Part shown: one piece after another, positions 1 through 7,350 of the stretch | Layout of the letters: each line of letters opens with the position of its first letter | Position numbering within the stretch: the first letter of the stretch is position 1 | NCBI GenBank assembly: GCA_020852705.1 | Contig: JADZAP010000040.1 | Location: 62,001-126,000 of the forward strand | DNA from: Ignavibacteria bacterium | Lineage (GTDB): Bacteria > Bacteroidota > Ignavibacteria > Tepidaquicellales > OLB5 | Direction of reading: 5' to 3' | DNA: 64,000 bases | The notes under the pieces: generated by a model | The model's input: the letters and a program-made list of their open reading frames with translations, nothing else | The model's database searches: none | Told to the model about the DNA's origin: nothing | Made by a program: the position numbers and the translations under genes

Positions 1-467
1 ATGTCATAAGGCATGCTTCAAATGGCGGGATAGTAATTGGGGTGTGTAACGGATTTCAGATACTTTGTGAAGCAGGATTGCTGCCGGGTGCCCTGTTGCG
101 TAATGCCAGCCTGAAGTTTGTATGTAAAAATGTCAAATTGAAAATTGAAAACAAAAATTCCATTTTTACCAGTGCATTTTCCGAAAATCCAGAATTCAAA
201 ACCGGCAAACTGACTGTACCGGTTGCTCACGGTGACGGCAATTACATTTGTGATTCAGATACTCTTAAAATGCTTAATGAAAACAATCAGGTTGTTTTTA
301 GGTATGAAACAAATCCTAATGGCTCAACTGATAATATTGCAGGGTTAATGAATAAACAGGGAAATATTCTTGGTATGATGCCTCATCCAGAAAGAGCAAG
401 TGAGCAAATAGTTGGTCTTAATGACGGAAGATACCTGTTTGAAAGTGTAATAAATTCAATAAATTAA
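1..467 (+). CDS. purQ: Phosphoribosylformylglycinamidine synthase subunit PurQ (3' part)
   Basis: Glutaminase subunit of FGAM synthase, supplying ammonia to PurL in step four of purine synthesis. The reading frame is open from the first bases of the window, so the 5' end lies outside. The nucleophile motif GVCNGFQIL (Cys codon at 45-47) and the C-terminal MPHPERA motif carrying the catalytic His and Glu of class I glutamine amidotransferases are both present, so the visible part looks intact. A GTG at 42 lies inside the conserved nucleophile elbow and cannot be the true start. The partner purL lies about 47 kb away on the other strand and is of the short type that needs separate PurQ and PurS. 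No purS is visible in the window. Confidence 0.95.
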   Translation, partial: VIRHASNGGIVIGVCNGFQILCEAGLLPGALLRNASLKFVCKNVKLKIENKNSIFTSAFSENPEFKTGKLTVPVAHGDGNYICDSDTLKMLNENNQVVFRYETNPNGSTDNIAGLMNKQGNILGMMPHPERASEQIVGLNDGRYLFESVINSIN

Positions 468-518
468 CTTATTTTTTTTTAAAAAAAAGACGGAAACTGT
501 TTTACATATTTTTTTATT

Positions 519-578
519 AGCAGTAAATTTATATTTAACTTAAAGTTTAGCCAGTAAATTATTTAACTTAAAATTAAA
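519..578. repeat. Imperfect 30-bp tandem direct repeat upstream of tatA
   Basis: Two adjacent copies of about 30 bases (519-548 and 549-578) share the core segments CAGTAAATT and ATTTAACTTAAA. They lie in the purQ-tatA gap, roughly 30 bases before the tatA start. This could be a promoter-proximal binding site or simply slippage in AT-rich DNA. The sequence alone does not decide. Confidence 0.4.
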
Positions 579-609
579 TCCGCAAAATTAAGCGGAAATG
601 GAGTAAAAT

Positions 610-795
610 ATGTTCGGTTTAGGACCGCAGGAAATTATTCTGATTTGTATTGTAATACTGGTTCTTTTTGGGGCAAAAAAGATTCCCGAGCTAATGTCAG
701 GTCTTGGCAAAGGCATGCGTGAATTCAAAAAAGCTTCTAAAGATATTGAATCTGAAATAAGCAATACAACTTCAGAGGAGAAGAAGACAAGCTGA
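610..795 (+). CDS. tatA: Twin-arginine translocase subunit TatA/TatE
   Basis: A 61-residue Tat protein with the classic layout: a short N-terminal transmembrane helix (about residues 7-22) starting with the FGLGPQE motif, an FGAKKIPEL hinge, an amphipathic helix (about 26-45), and a charged, serine-rich tail. TatA oligomers form the pore-like part of the Tat pathway that exports folded proteins across the inner membrane. A GGAG ribosome-binding site lies a few bases before the ATG. No tatC is in the window. gatA follows 25 bases downstream, so the two may be co-transcribed. A clear Tat substrate, the amine oxidase at 4445, is encoded nearby. Confidence 0.95.
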   Translation: MFGLGPQEIILICIVILVLFGAKKIPELMSGLGKGMREFKKASKDIESEISNTTSEEKKTS

Positions 796-820
796 ATATA
801 TCAGCTATTGGGAATTAAAT

Positions 821-2245
821 ATGTATAATGATTACGCTGCTTTGAAAAAAGAGCTTTATGCCGGTAATGTTACCTGCACTGAAGTTGTAAGGTATTATTT
901 AGATAATATAAACAAAGGAAAGCATTTAAACGCTTTCCTTTTAGTGTTAGAAACGGAAGCACTTAGACAAGCCTCTGAAATTGACTTAAAAATAAGATCC
1001 GGAAATGCAGGTAAACTTGCAGGAATGGTAATTGCCGTAAAGGATGTACTTTCATTGAAAGGCTATAAACTTACCTGTGGTTCAAAAATACTGCAGAATT
1101 TTGAAGCTCTTTATACAGCAAGTGCTATACAGCGGTTAATAGATGAAGATGCAGTAATTATAGGTAAAACAAATTGTGATGAATTTGCAATGGGTTCATC
1201 TAATGAAAACTCGGCATACGGAAATGTTCTGAATCCGGCAGATAATTCCTGTGTTCCGGGCGGTTCTTCGGGAGGCAGTGCTGCAGCAGTAGCTGCTGAT
1301 ATGTGCATGGTATCAATTGGTACAGATACAGGCGGCTCAATTCGGCAGCCAGCTTCATTTTGCGGTGTGGTAGGCTTAAAACCTACATACGGAAGGATAT
1401 CACGTTACGGACTTACTGCTTTTGCATCATCATTTGATACAATTGGTCCGTTTGCAAGAAATGTTAGTGATGCGGCACTTGCACTTGAAGTTATGTCTGG
1501 TTTAGATAAAAATGATTCTACTTCTGCCAATAAAAATAAGGAAGATTATATTTCAAAAATACATGAATTTTCTGCAGGAAAAATCAAGGTTGGTATAATT
1601 GCTGATCTTGATGAATCTGGGTTACAGCACGAAATTAAAGAAAGTATGAATAAAGCTGTTGAACAAATTAAATCATCTGGTGCAGAAATAATCCCAATTG
1701 AATTGCCAAATTTGAAATACTCCATACAAGCATATTATATTTTAACTACAGCCGAGGCATCAAGCAATCTTGCCCGATACGATGGGGCGAGATACGGTAC
1801 AAGGTCAAAAGATGCAAAAGTTCTTGAAGATATGTATGTGAACTCAAGGTCTGAAGGATTTGGAATGGAAGTAAAGCGAAGAATTATGCTTGGAACTTAT
1901 GTGCTTTCACACGGTTATTATGACGCATATTATAAAAAAGCACAAAGATTAAGAAGACTGATAAAGAATGATTTTAAAAAGGTGTATGATAAAGTTGATT
2001 TAATTTTGCTTCCAACTACACCGACAACTGCATTTAAAATCGGAGAAAAATCTAACAATCCACTGGCAATGTATCTGAATGATATATATACAACTGCTGC
2101 AAATCTTTCAGGAAATCCTGCTCTTAGTATTCCTCTAGGAAAAGATAATAATAATCTGCCGATAGGTTTACAGATAATTGGAGATGATTTTAATGAAGCA
2201 AAGGTTTTAGGACTTGGTGAATTTATACTAAAAAATACTGCTTAA
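821..2245 (+). CDS. gatA: Asp/Glu-tRNA amidotransferase subunit A
   Basis: Amidase-signature subunit of GatCAB, which hydrolyses glutamine and passes ammonia to misacylated Glu-tRNA(Gln), and in many bacteria to Asp-tRNA(Asn). The 474-residue length is normal. The Lys-cisSer-Ser triad is readable as K74 (in AVKDV), S149 (in PGGSSGGS) and S173 (in GGSIRQPA), with the spacing known from characterised GatA proteins. GatB and GatC are not in the window. The ATG at 821 is 25 bases after tatA. The gene ends convergently with the small unknown gene at 2258. Confidence 0.95.
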   Translation: MYNDYAALKKELYAGNVTCTEVVRYYLDNINKGKHLNAFLLVLETEALRQASEIDLKIRSGNAGKLAGMVIAVKDVLSLKGYKLTCGSKILQNFEALYTASAIQRLIDEDAVIIGKTNCDEFAMGSSNENSAYGNVLNPADNSCVPGGSSGGSAAAVAADMCMVSIGTDTGGSIRQPASFCGVVGLKPTYGRISRYGLTAFASSFDTIGPFARNVSDAALALEVMSGLDKNDSTSANKNKEDYISKIHEFSAGKIKVGIIADLDESGLQHEIKESMNKAVEQIKSSGAEIIPIELPNLKYSIQAYYILTTAEASSNLARYDGARYGTRSKDAKVLEDMYVNSRSEGFGMEVKRRIMLGTYVLSHGYYDAYYKKAQRLRRLIKNDFKKVYDKVDLILLPTTPTTAFKIGEKSNNPLAMYLNDIYTTAANLSGNPALSIPLGKDNNNLPIGLQIIGDDFNEAKVLGLGEFILKNTA

Positions 2246-2257
2246 AATTAATATATT

Positions 2258-2578
2258 TTATACTGAAGTAAATTCTGCTGCATAATTATTTACATCAAAT
2301 GCTTCAAATTCCTCTATGCTTATTTCAATTATTTTCTTAAGCTGAAGGTATATCACATCTTTTGGGGTACCAATATACCATTCTTTGCTTTTTTTAATCT
2401 TAAAAGTTTTTAATATATCTGAATCGAGAATACTTTTTACTTTGCTTAAGTCATCAGGATTATTTATAATAAATCCCCGAACAAAGCATTTACCTATAAA
2501 AAAGTAATAATCCATTTTAAAATTTATCGAGATATTTTGTAAGGCAATAATAGCCTTTTTCAGCTGATCTTTTGTCAT
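2258..2578 (-). CDS. Hypothetical protein, 106 aa
   Basis: Not recognised. A compact, charged, mixed-composition protein of 106 residues with no signal peptide, membrane segment or known motif. It is probably soluble and mixed alpha/beta, with an aromatic-rich centre (MDYYFF, EWYIG). It has an ATG start, occupies otherwise empty sequence convergent with gatA, and its amino-acid composition is protein-like. It is likely a real, lineage-specific gene. Confidence 0.6.
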   Translation of the reverse strand: MTKDQLKKAIIALQNISINFKMDYYFFIGKCFVRGFIINNPDDLSKVKSILDSDILKTFKIKKSKEWYIGTPKDVIYLQLKKIIEISIEEFEAFDVNNYAAEFTSV

Positions 2579-2731
2579 AATTGCAAAAATACCTAATTAT
2601 AAATATATTATAAAGAGAAAAATTACAGTTTAATGATAATGTATTTTTAAATCATTTAAATTATTTATTTTTAAAAATTAACAAGAATGACTAATATATT
2701 AATGTTTCATTTAGTATAATTGCTAATTCCA

Positions 2732-3298
2732 ATGAAAAAAATTAAAATAGTTTGTATTGGCGGCAGCTTAGAAAGCGGATCAACTACGTTTGCAGCGTTA
2801 AAATACACAGCAGATATCTTAAAAGATACAGGTGCTGATGTATATATTGCAGATTTAAAAAAACTAAGTTTACCGCTTTTTAGCTATAAAAATCTTAGTA
2901 AAATTAAAAACAAGAATTTTAAGATATTAATTAAAAAAGTAACCGAAGCAGATGGATTTCTGTTTGGTTCGCCAGAGTATCACGGAACAATAAGTGCTGC
3001 ATTTAAAAATACCATAGATTATCTTGAAATCCTCTCAAAACATAACCCGCCGTATTTAACATTAAAACCGGTAGGATGTATTGCTGTTGGTGGTGCAGAA
3101 AATTCGGGGATTTCAACATTAAAAACAATGATAAGTATTGTTCACAGTTTACGGGCATTGGCAGCCCCTGCAAGTGTTGCTATTAGTTATGGTAAAAATA
3201 TTTTCGATATTAATGGCAACACAAATGATAAAACGGTTCAGCGAAGACTTAAAAGACTTGCAAATGAAGTTTACATGTTATCTGAAAAATTGAGATAA
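2732..3298 (+). CDS. NADPH-dependent FMN reductase family protein
   Basis: Flavodoxin-fold oxidoreductase of about 188 residues. The N-terminal GSLESGSTT segment after the first beta strand is the FMN-phosphate loop. GSPEYHGTISAAFKN in the middle is the hallmark of NADPH-dependent FMN reductases and related azoreductase/ArsH-like proteins. The ATG at 2732 is preferred over a TTG 12 bases upstream because the first beta strand begins right after it. The substrate cannot be told from sequence. The arsenate reductase about 4 kb away is a weak reason to consider an ArsH-like role, but no arsenic operon is present. Confidence 0.85.
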   Translation: MKKIKIVCIGGSLESGSTTFAALKYTADILKDTGADVYIADLKKLSLPLFSYKNLSKIKNKNFKILIKKVTEADGFLFGSPEYHGTISAAFKNTIDYLEILSKHNPPYLTLKPVGCIAVGGAENSGISTLKTMISIVHSLRALAAPASVAISYGKNIFDINGNTNDKTVQRRLKRLANEVYMLSEKLR

Positions 3299-3368
3299 AT
3301 ACATAAATCTTAATTTTACATTTTAATTATATTAATATAATTGTTATATATTAATTTATTTAATCATC

Positions 3369-4433
3369 ATGATAAAGAAAAATTACAAAAAAAGGGTTTT
3401 GATAAGTGCAATTCCTATTATTATTTTTTTGTTTACTGCCTCAATCATTGTTTGGCAGCAGATACAAACTGAAACAAAAACAAATCAGAATTCAAATAAT
3501 ATTGTAAATACAAAAAAAGATACTTCTGTATCAAAAGAAGAATCAGAAATCCCTGATACAGTTAAAATAGGGGCATATATATTTTCTGTTTATGATCTTG
3601 ACTTTCCCAACAACAAAGTTAATGTTGACTTTTATTTATGGTATATTGCACCCAAAGATAGTATGTCACTATTAGAAAATCTTGAAGTAACAAATTCATC
3701 TGAAGTTGAAAAATCTTATGAAATGAATGAAAAAAGGGGAGACAAGTATTTTCAATCAGTAAGGATAAAAGCTAAAATAAAACAGGATTGGAAAGTAGAG
3801 AATTTTCCATTTGATAAACAATTAATAAAGGTTAAGGTAGAAGATTTTGATAAAGATAATACTAAATTGATATTTATAGCAGATACCTCTGCAAGTAAAC
3901 TTGATAAAGATATTCATATAGATGGCTGGAAATTTATGGATTTTGGAATTAAGATTGATAATCATTTATATGAAACCAATTACGGAGATCCTGATATACC
4001 TGTGAATGAATATTCATCATACTCAAGGGCAACTCTTAATTTTACATTAGAACGAGAGGGAAACGGACTTTTCTTTAAGCTTTTCATTGGGTTGTTTATT
4101 TCTGTTCTGATTTCACTATTAACATTTTTTGTAAATCCTCTTGATCTTGATCCAAGATTCGGTCTTTCAGTTGGCGCAATATTTGCAGCTATTGCCAGCC
4201 AATACGTTATAACTTCAACATTGCCTCAAAATGAAAAACTGACACTTGTTGATAAACTTCACGATGTTTCATTCATTTATATTTTTATTTGTATTTTAGT
4301 TTCAACAATCTCACTTCGTTATATGAAACAAGGTATGACTGATAAATCTATAAAATTGGATAGATACAGCTTTTTGATATGCGCTTCAACATATCTAATT
4401 TTTGTAATCTATTTTATAAGTAAATCAATTTAA
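3369..4433 (+). CDS. Pentameric ligand-gated ion channel-like membrane protein
   Basis: 354 residues. There is an N-terminal hydrophobic segment (about 10-28), a polar linker, then an extracytoplasmic beta-rich domain (about 64-230) with a DFYLWY strand and WKVENFPFDKQ at about 141-151. The latter matches the FPFD-x-Q signature of the Cys-loop region in neurotransmitter-gated channels, but the flanking cysteines are absent, as in other prokaryotic members. Four helices follow (about 233-255, 262-283, 297-316, 332-352), the M1-M4 arrangement of this superfamily. The second begins with the DPRFGLSVGAIFAA motif. The fold assignment is inference from motif and topology. Ligand and ion selectivity are unknown. 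It precedes the amine oxidase gene by 11 bases, so the two are probably co-transcribed. Confidence 0.6.
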   Translation: MIKKNYKKRVLISAIPIIIFLFTASIIVWQQIQTETKTNQNSNNIVNTKKDTSVSKEESEIPDTVKIGAYIFSVYDLDFPNNKVNVDFYLWYIAPKDSMSLLENLEVTNSSEVEKSYEMNEKRGDKYFQSVRIKAKIKQDWKVENFPFDKQLIKVKVEDFDKDNTKLIFIADTSASKLDKDIHIDGWKFMDFGIKIDNHLYETNYGDPDIPVNEYSSYSRATLNFTLEREGNGLFFKLFIGLFISVLISLLTFFVNPLDLDPRFGLSVGAIFAAIASQYVITSTLPQNEKLTLVDKLHDVSFIYIFICILVSTISLRYMKQGMTDKSIKLDRYSFLICASTYLIFVIYFISKSI

Positions 4434-4444
4434 AATAAATTATT

Positions 4445-5806
4445 ATGACAACCAGAAGAGAATTTCTGAAAAACGGAGCTATAATTGCGGCTGGAGCAGC
4501 AATAATACCTAATTCATTCAGTATTAATAAATTAGTTAAGCCAAAAGTTGTTATAATAGGTGCAGGCTTTGCCGGTCTTGCAGCAGCATACAGACTTAAA
4601 CAAAAAGGGTGTGAAGTAACCATACTTGAAAGCAGGAACCGCATTGGAGGCAGGGTATTTTCTTATAATATAGATAAGTCTGAAAACCTTGTTATAGAGC
4701 TAGGGGCAGAGTGGGTTGGTGCATCACATGAAAGACTTATTGCAATGTGTAATGAGTTTGGTCTGGAGCTATTTAATAATCAATTTGAAACTCATTTAAC
4801 ATTTGAAGGTGAATACTTTCCAAATGGTAAATGGGGTTATTCGGCAGAATGGAAAAATAAATTTGAACAATTGTTAAAAGATTATGCAAATTTTACAGAT
4901 GAAGATAAAAAAAGACTTGATAAAATGGATTGGTGGAGATACCTTGTTAATAACGGTATTTCTGAAAGAGATCTGCAAATAAGAAACTTGTTAGACAGTA
5001 CAGATTTTGGTGAATGTATAAGGCATGTTTCTGCCTATGCAGCGTTTGCAGAATATGCTGAATCTAGTGAAAAAAATGAAATGGATTACAAAATAAAAGG
5101 AGGGAACAGTCTATTTGCTCAAAAGATTGGAGAACGGATTGGTACTGAAAATATTTTACTTAAACATAAAGTTACAGAAATAAACCAAGCAGATGGTAAG
5201 GTTGATGTAAAATGTGCTAATGGTACATTTTTTTCAGCAGATAGTCTTATATGTGCGGTACCCACTTATTCTTTGTTAAAAATAAACTGGAAGCCTGTTT
5301 TACCAAGTGAGAAAATTACTGCATTAAATGAGCTGCAATATGCACGTATTTGCAAGCATGCAGTATTGTTCAGTGATAGATTTTGGAAGAATAATGATTT
5401 TGATATGGTAACTGATATTTATGGTCACTATTTCTATCATGCTACAAAAAGTCAGCCCGGAAAAAAGGGGGCACTAATTTCTTATACAATTGGTGATAAA
5501 GCTGATGTTGTAAGCAGACAAAATGACAGGTTTAATGCTGAAATGATAGACACTTCTCTAAAAACTGCATTTGGAAATGTGAAAGATAAAATAGTGAAGC
5601 AAGTAAAATATTATTGGGGTTTGGATGAATATACAATGGGTGCTTACGCACTTTATGGTACAGGACAGTGGTATAATGTTATGCCTGTATTAAAGAAAAG
5701 ATTTATGAATACCTATTTTGCAGGTGAACATTTGGCAGACTGGCAGGGATTTATGGAAGGTGCTATTAATACTGGAGAAGAAGCTGCTGATGAAATTATG
5801 GGTTAA
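4445..5806 (+). CDS. Tat-exported flavin-containing amine oxidase
   Basis: 453-residue FAD-dependent amine oxidoreductase of the monoamine oxidase family. The N-terminus TTRREFLKNG followed by an alanine-rich hydrophobic stretch is a twin-arginine signal, so the enzyme should fold with FAD and then cross the inner membrane. The Rossmann motif IGAGFAGLAAA, the LESRNRIGGR segment that follows it, and the C-terminal YFAGEHLADWQGFMEGA FAD-binding segment are intact. Family members oxidise amines or amino acids to imines, giving hydrogen peroxide. The substrate here is unknown. It starts 11 bases after the channel-like gene, which raises the possibility that an extracytoplasmic amine is the shared ligand and substrate (inference). 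Confidence 0.88.
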   Translation: MTTRREFLKNGAIIAAGAAIIPNSFSINKLVKPKVVIIGAGFAGLAAAYRLKQKGCEVTILESRNRIGGRVFSYNIDKSENLVIELGAEWVGASHERLIAMCNEFGLELFNNQFETHLTFEGEYFPNGKWGYSAEWKNKFEQLLKDYANFTDEDKKRLDKMDWWRYLVNNGISERDLQIRNLLDSTDFGECIRHVSAYAAFAEYAESSEKNEMDYKIKGGNSLFAQKIGERIGTENILLKHKVTEINQADGKVDVKCANGTFFSADSLICAVPTYSLLKINWKPVLPSEKITALNELQYARICKHAVLFSDRFWKNNDFDMVTDIYGHYFYHATKSQPGKKGALISYTIGDKADVVSRQNDRFNAEMIDTSLKTAFGNVKDKIVKQVKYYWGLDEYTMGAYALYGTGQWYNVMPVLKKRFMNTYFAGEHLADWQGFMEGAINTGEEAADEIMG

Positions 5807-5823
5807 TATTGTTTACAATAAAA

Positions 5824-6771
5824 TTATTTTTGTAAATTTTTAATAAAATCAACATACGTATCTTCTAGCTCTGATATAGGTTTGCCTGTTATGGATTCAA
5901 GCTGTGTAATACCTGTATTATCTTCGTGGATTGTATCGCGGAATTCTTTATAATATTTTTCAAGAATCCCCATTTGCTGAAGGTACATCAGAAGGTATCT
6001 GGACTGTGCATAATAGAAAGAAGCTCTTTTACTGTAAAGTTCATCATCGTTGGTTTTCATAAGATACTCCAATCCGGTATATGAATTATCCTTTAAAGCC
6101 CTTTGAATAGCCAGCATTCTCATACTATAATCAGCAATCAGGTTTCCGTTTGAGAATGTTGATTTTTCATTCATTGCAGCAAGACCTTCTTCAAACCATG
6201 AAGGAGCGTCAGGAAAATCTGCTTTTAGGAACTTGTGAGTTAATTCGTGTTTTATACTGCCTTTCCAGCTTACATATCTAATTACAATTACATTTTTAGA
6301 AATTTTAAAAAACCCATAGGGAGATATATCGCTTTCGGGGATATCATAATTTTTTAGAACAAAATTTTTATAAGTATTAAAATCTTTAAACAAGTAAACC
6401 GGAGTAACATTTACAGGAAGTTTATTAACATAATTATTTTTCATTGCATCAATAGTATTTCTAATATCATTATCTATTAGCTTGTATGTTAAATCCTCAT
6501 CCAAATCAGAAAATATAACAAAATATCTAAATTTTGTATTTGACATGCCATCCGGAATAAGCAGTGATTGTGAATTAATAACAGAGTTATAGTTCAAATT
6601 ATCATAAGTTTCTTCAATTTCAGAAAGTGTACTTTTTGTATCGGCGGTGTTTTGCTGAGTATCAGTTTCAACTTTTAAATAATTATTATTATCTTCAGAA
6701 ACTTGCAGCCGATCATCGTGGCTGCTGCATGCAGCAAGTGTTGCAAGAATTATTATTGAGTATATTTTCAA
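5824..6771 (-). CDS. Lipoprotein with gluzincin-type zinc peptidase motif
   Basis: 315 residues beginning with a lipoprotein signal peptide (LAAC, Cys15), followed by a low-complexity linker to about residue 60. The catalytic-looking region is HELTH (175-179) plus WFEEGLA at 192-198. This matches HExxH zinc peptidases of the MA clan, where the Glu before Gly is the third ligand (E195). Protein substrate and role are unknown. The start is TTG at 6771, because no ATG precedes the lipobox. The gene is divergent from arsC and convergent with the amine oxidase. Confidence 0.75.
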   Translation of the reverse strand: MKIYSIIILATLAACSSHDDRLQVSEDNNNYLKVETDTQQNTADTKSTLSEIEETYDNLNYNSVINSQSLLIPDGMSNTKFRYFVIFSDLDEDLTYKLIDNDIRNTIDAMKNNYVNKLPVNVTPVYLFKDFNTYKNFVLKNYDIPESDISPYGFFKISKNVIVIRYVSWKGSIKHELTHKFLKADFPDAPSWFEEGLAAMNEKSTFSNGNLIADYSMRMLAIQRALKDNSYTGLEYLMKTNDDELYSKRASFYYAQSRYLLMYLQQMGILEKYYKEFRDTIHEDNTGITQLESITGKPISELEDTYVDFIKNLQK

Positions 6772-6903
6772 ATATTTTTGAATTAATTATTATTCTTTTA
6801 GATCTGAATTATTTGTTTTATACAGTTTATTTGTTACTGGTTTGAAATTATAACAAAATTCAATCATATTAATTATTGTTTGTTATAATTTTTATAAAAT
6901 TTT

Positions 6904-7350
6904 ATGAAAATGAAAGTTAATTCTGAATATATAAAAAGAATACTGTTGATATGTACCGGAAATACCTGCCGCAGTCAGATGGCAGAAGGTATTTTGAAAA
7001 ATACCAATGCTAATCTTCAGGTATTTTCAGCAGGTACAAAACCGGAGGATAAAGTGAATCCTATTGCGATTAAAGTAATGCAGGAATTAGGGATAGATAT
7101 CAGTAATAATATTCCAAAGAGTGTGAATATCTTTAAAGCTGAAGATTTTGATTATGTAATTACATTGTGTGATAATGCAAAATCTATATGCCCGGATTTG
7201 ACCGGTTTAGTAAAAAACAATGTGCATGCAAAATTTGAAGATCCTGCTTGTGCCATTGGAAACATGGAAGAAAAATTAGAAGTGTACAGGAATATAAGGG
7301 ATAAAATTAATGTTTATTTTAGGGATTTTATTAAAGAAATTCAAAATTAG
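6904..7350 (+). CDS. arsC: Arsenate reductase, thioredoxin-coupled (LMW-PTP fold)
   Basis: 148-residue enzyme of the low-molecular-weight tyrosine phosphatase fold. The P-loop CTGNTCRS (Cys17, Cys22) and the redox pair Cys89/Cys96 in TLCDNAKSICP have the spacing of the Cys10/15/82/89 set in Staphylococcus ArsC. The Asp of FEDPA (about 113) fits the general acid. Such enzymes reduce arsenate to arsenite with electrons from thioredoxin, and a trxB is at 29586. No arsR, arsB or acr3 is adjacent, so the gene stands alone. Its stop overlaps by 4 bases the stop of the convergent histidine kinase gene. Confidence 0.85.
   Translation: MKMKVNSEYIKRILLICTGNTCRSQMAEGILKNTNANLQVFSAGTKPEDKVNPIAIKVMQELGIDISNNIPKSVNIFKAEDFDYVITLCDNAKSICPDLTGLVKNNVHAKFEDPACAIGNMEEKLEVYRNIRDKINVYFRDFIKEIQN

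Noticed and set aside
42-44. GTG as start of purQ
   Set aside because: It lies inside the conserved nucleophile elbow, and the frame is open further upstream to the window edge.
470-489. Long T run followed by A run after purQ, considered as a terminator
   Set aside because: A pure T/A palindrome forms a weak stem with no GC content; it could be a terminator only weakly, so it was not listed.
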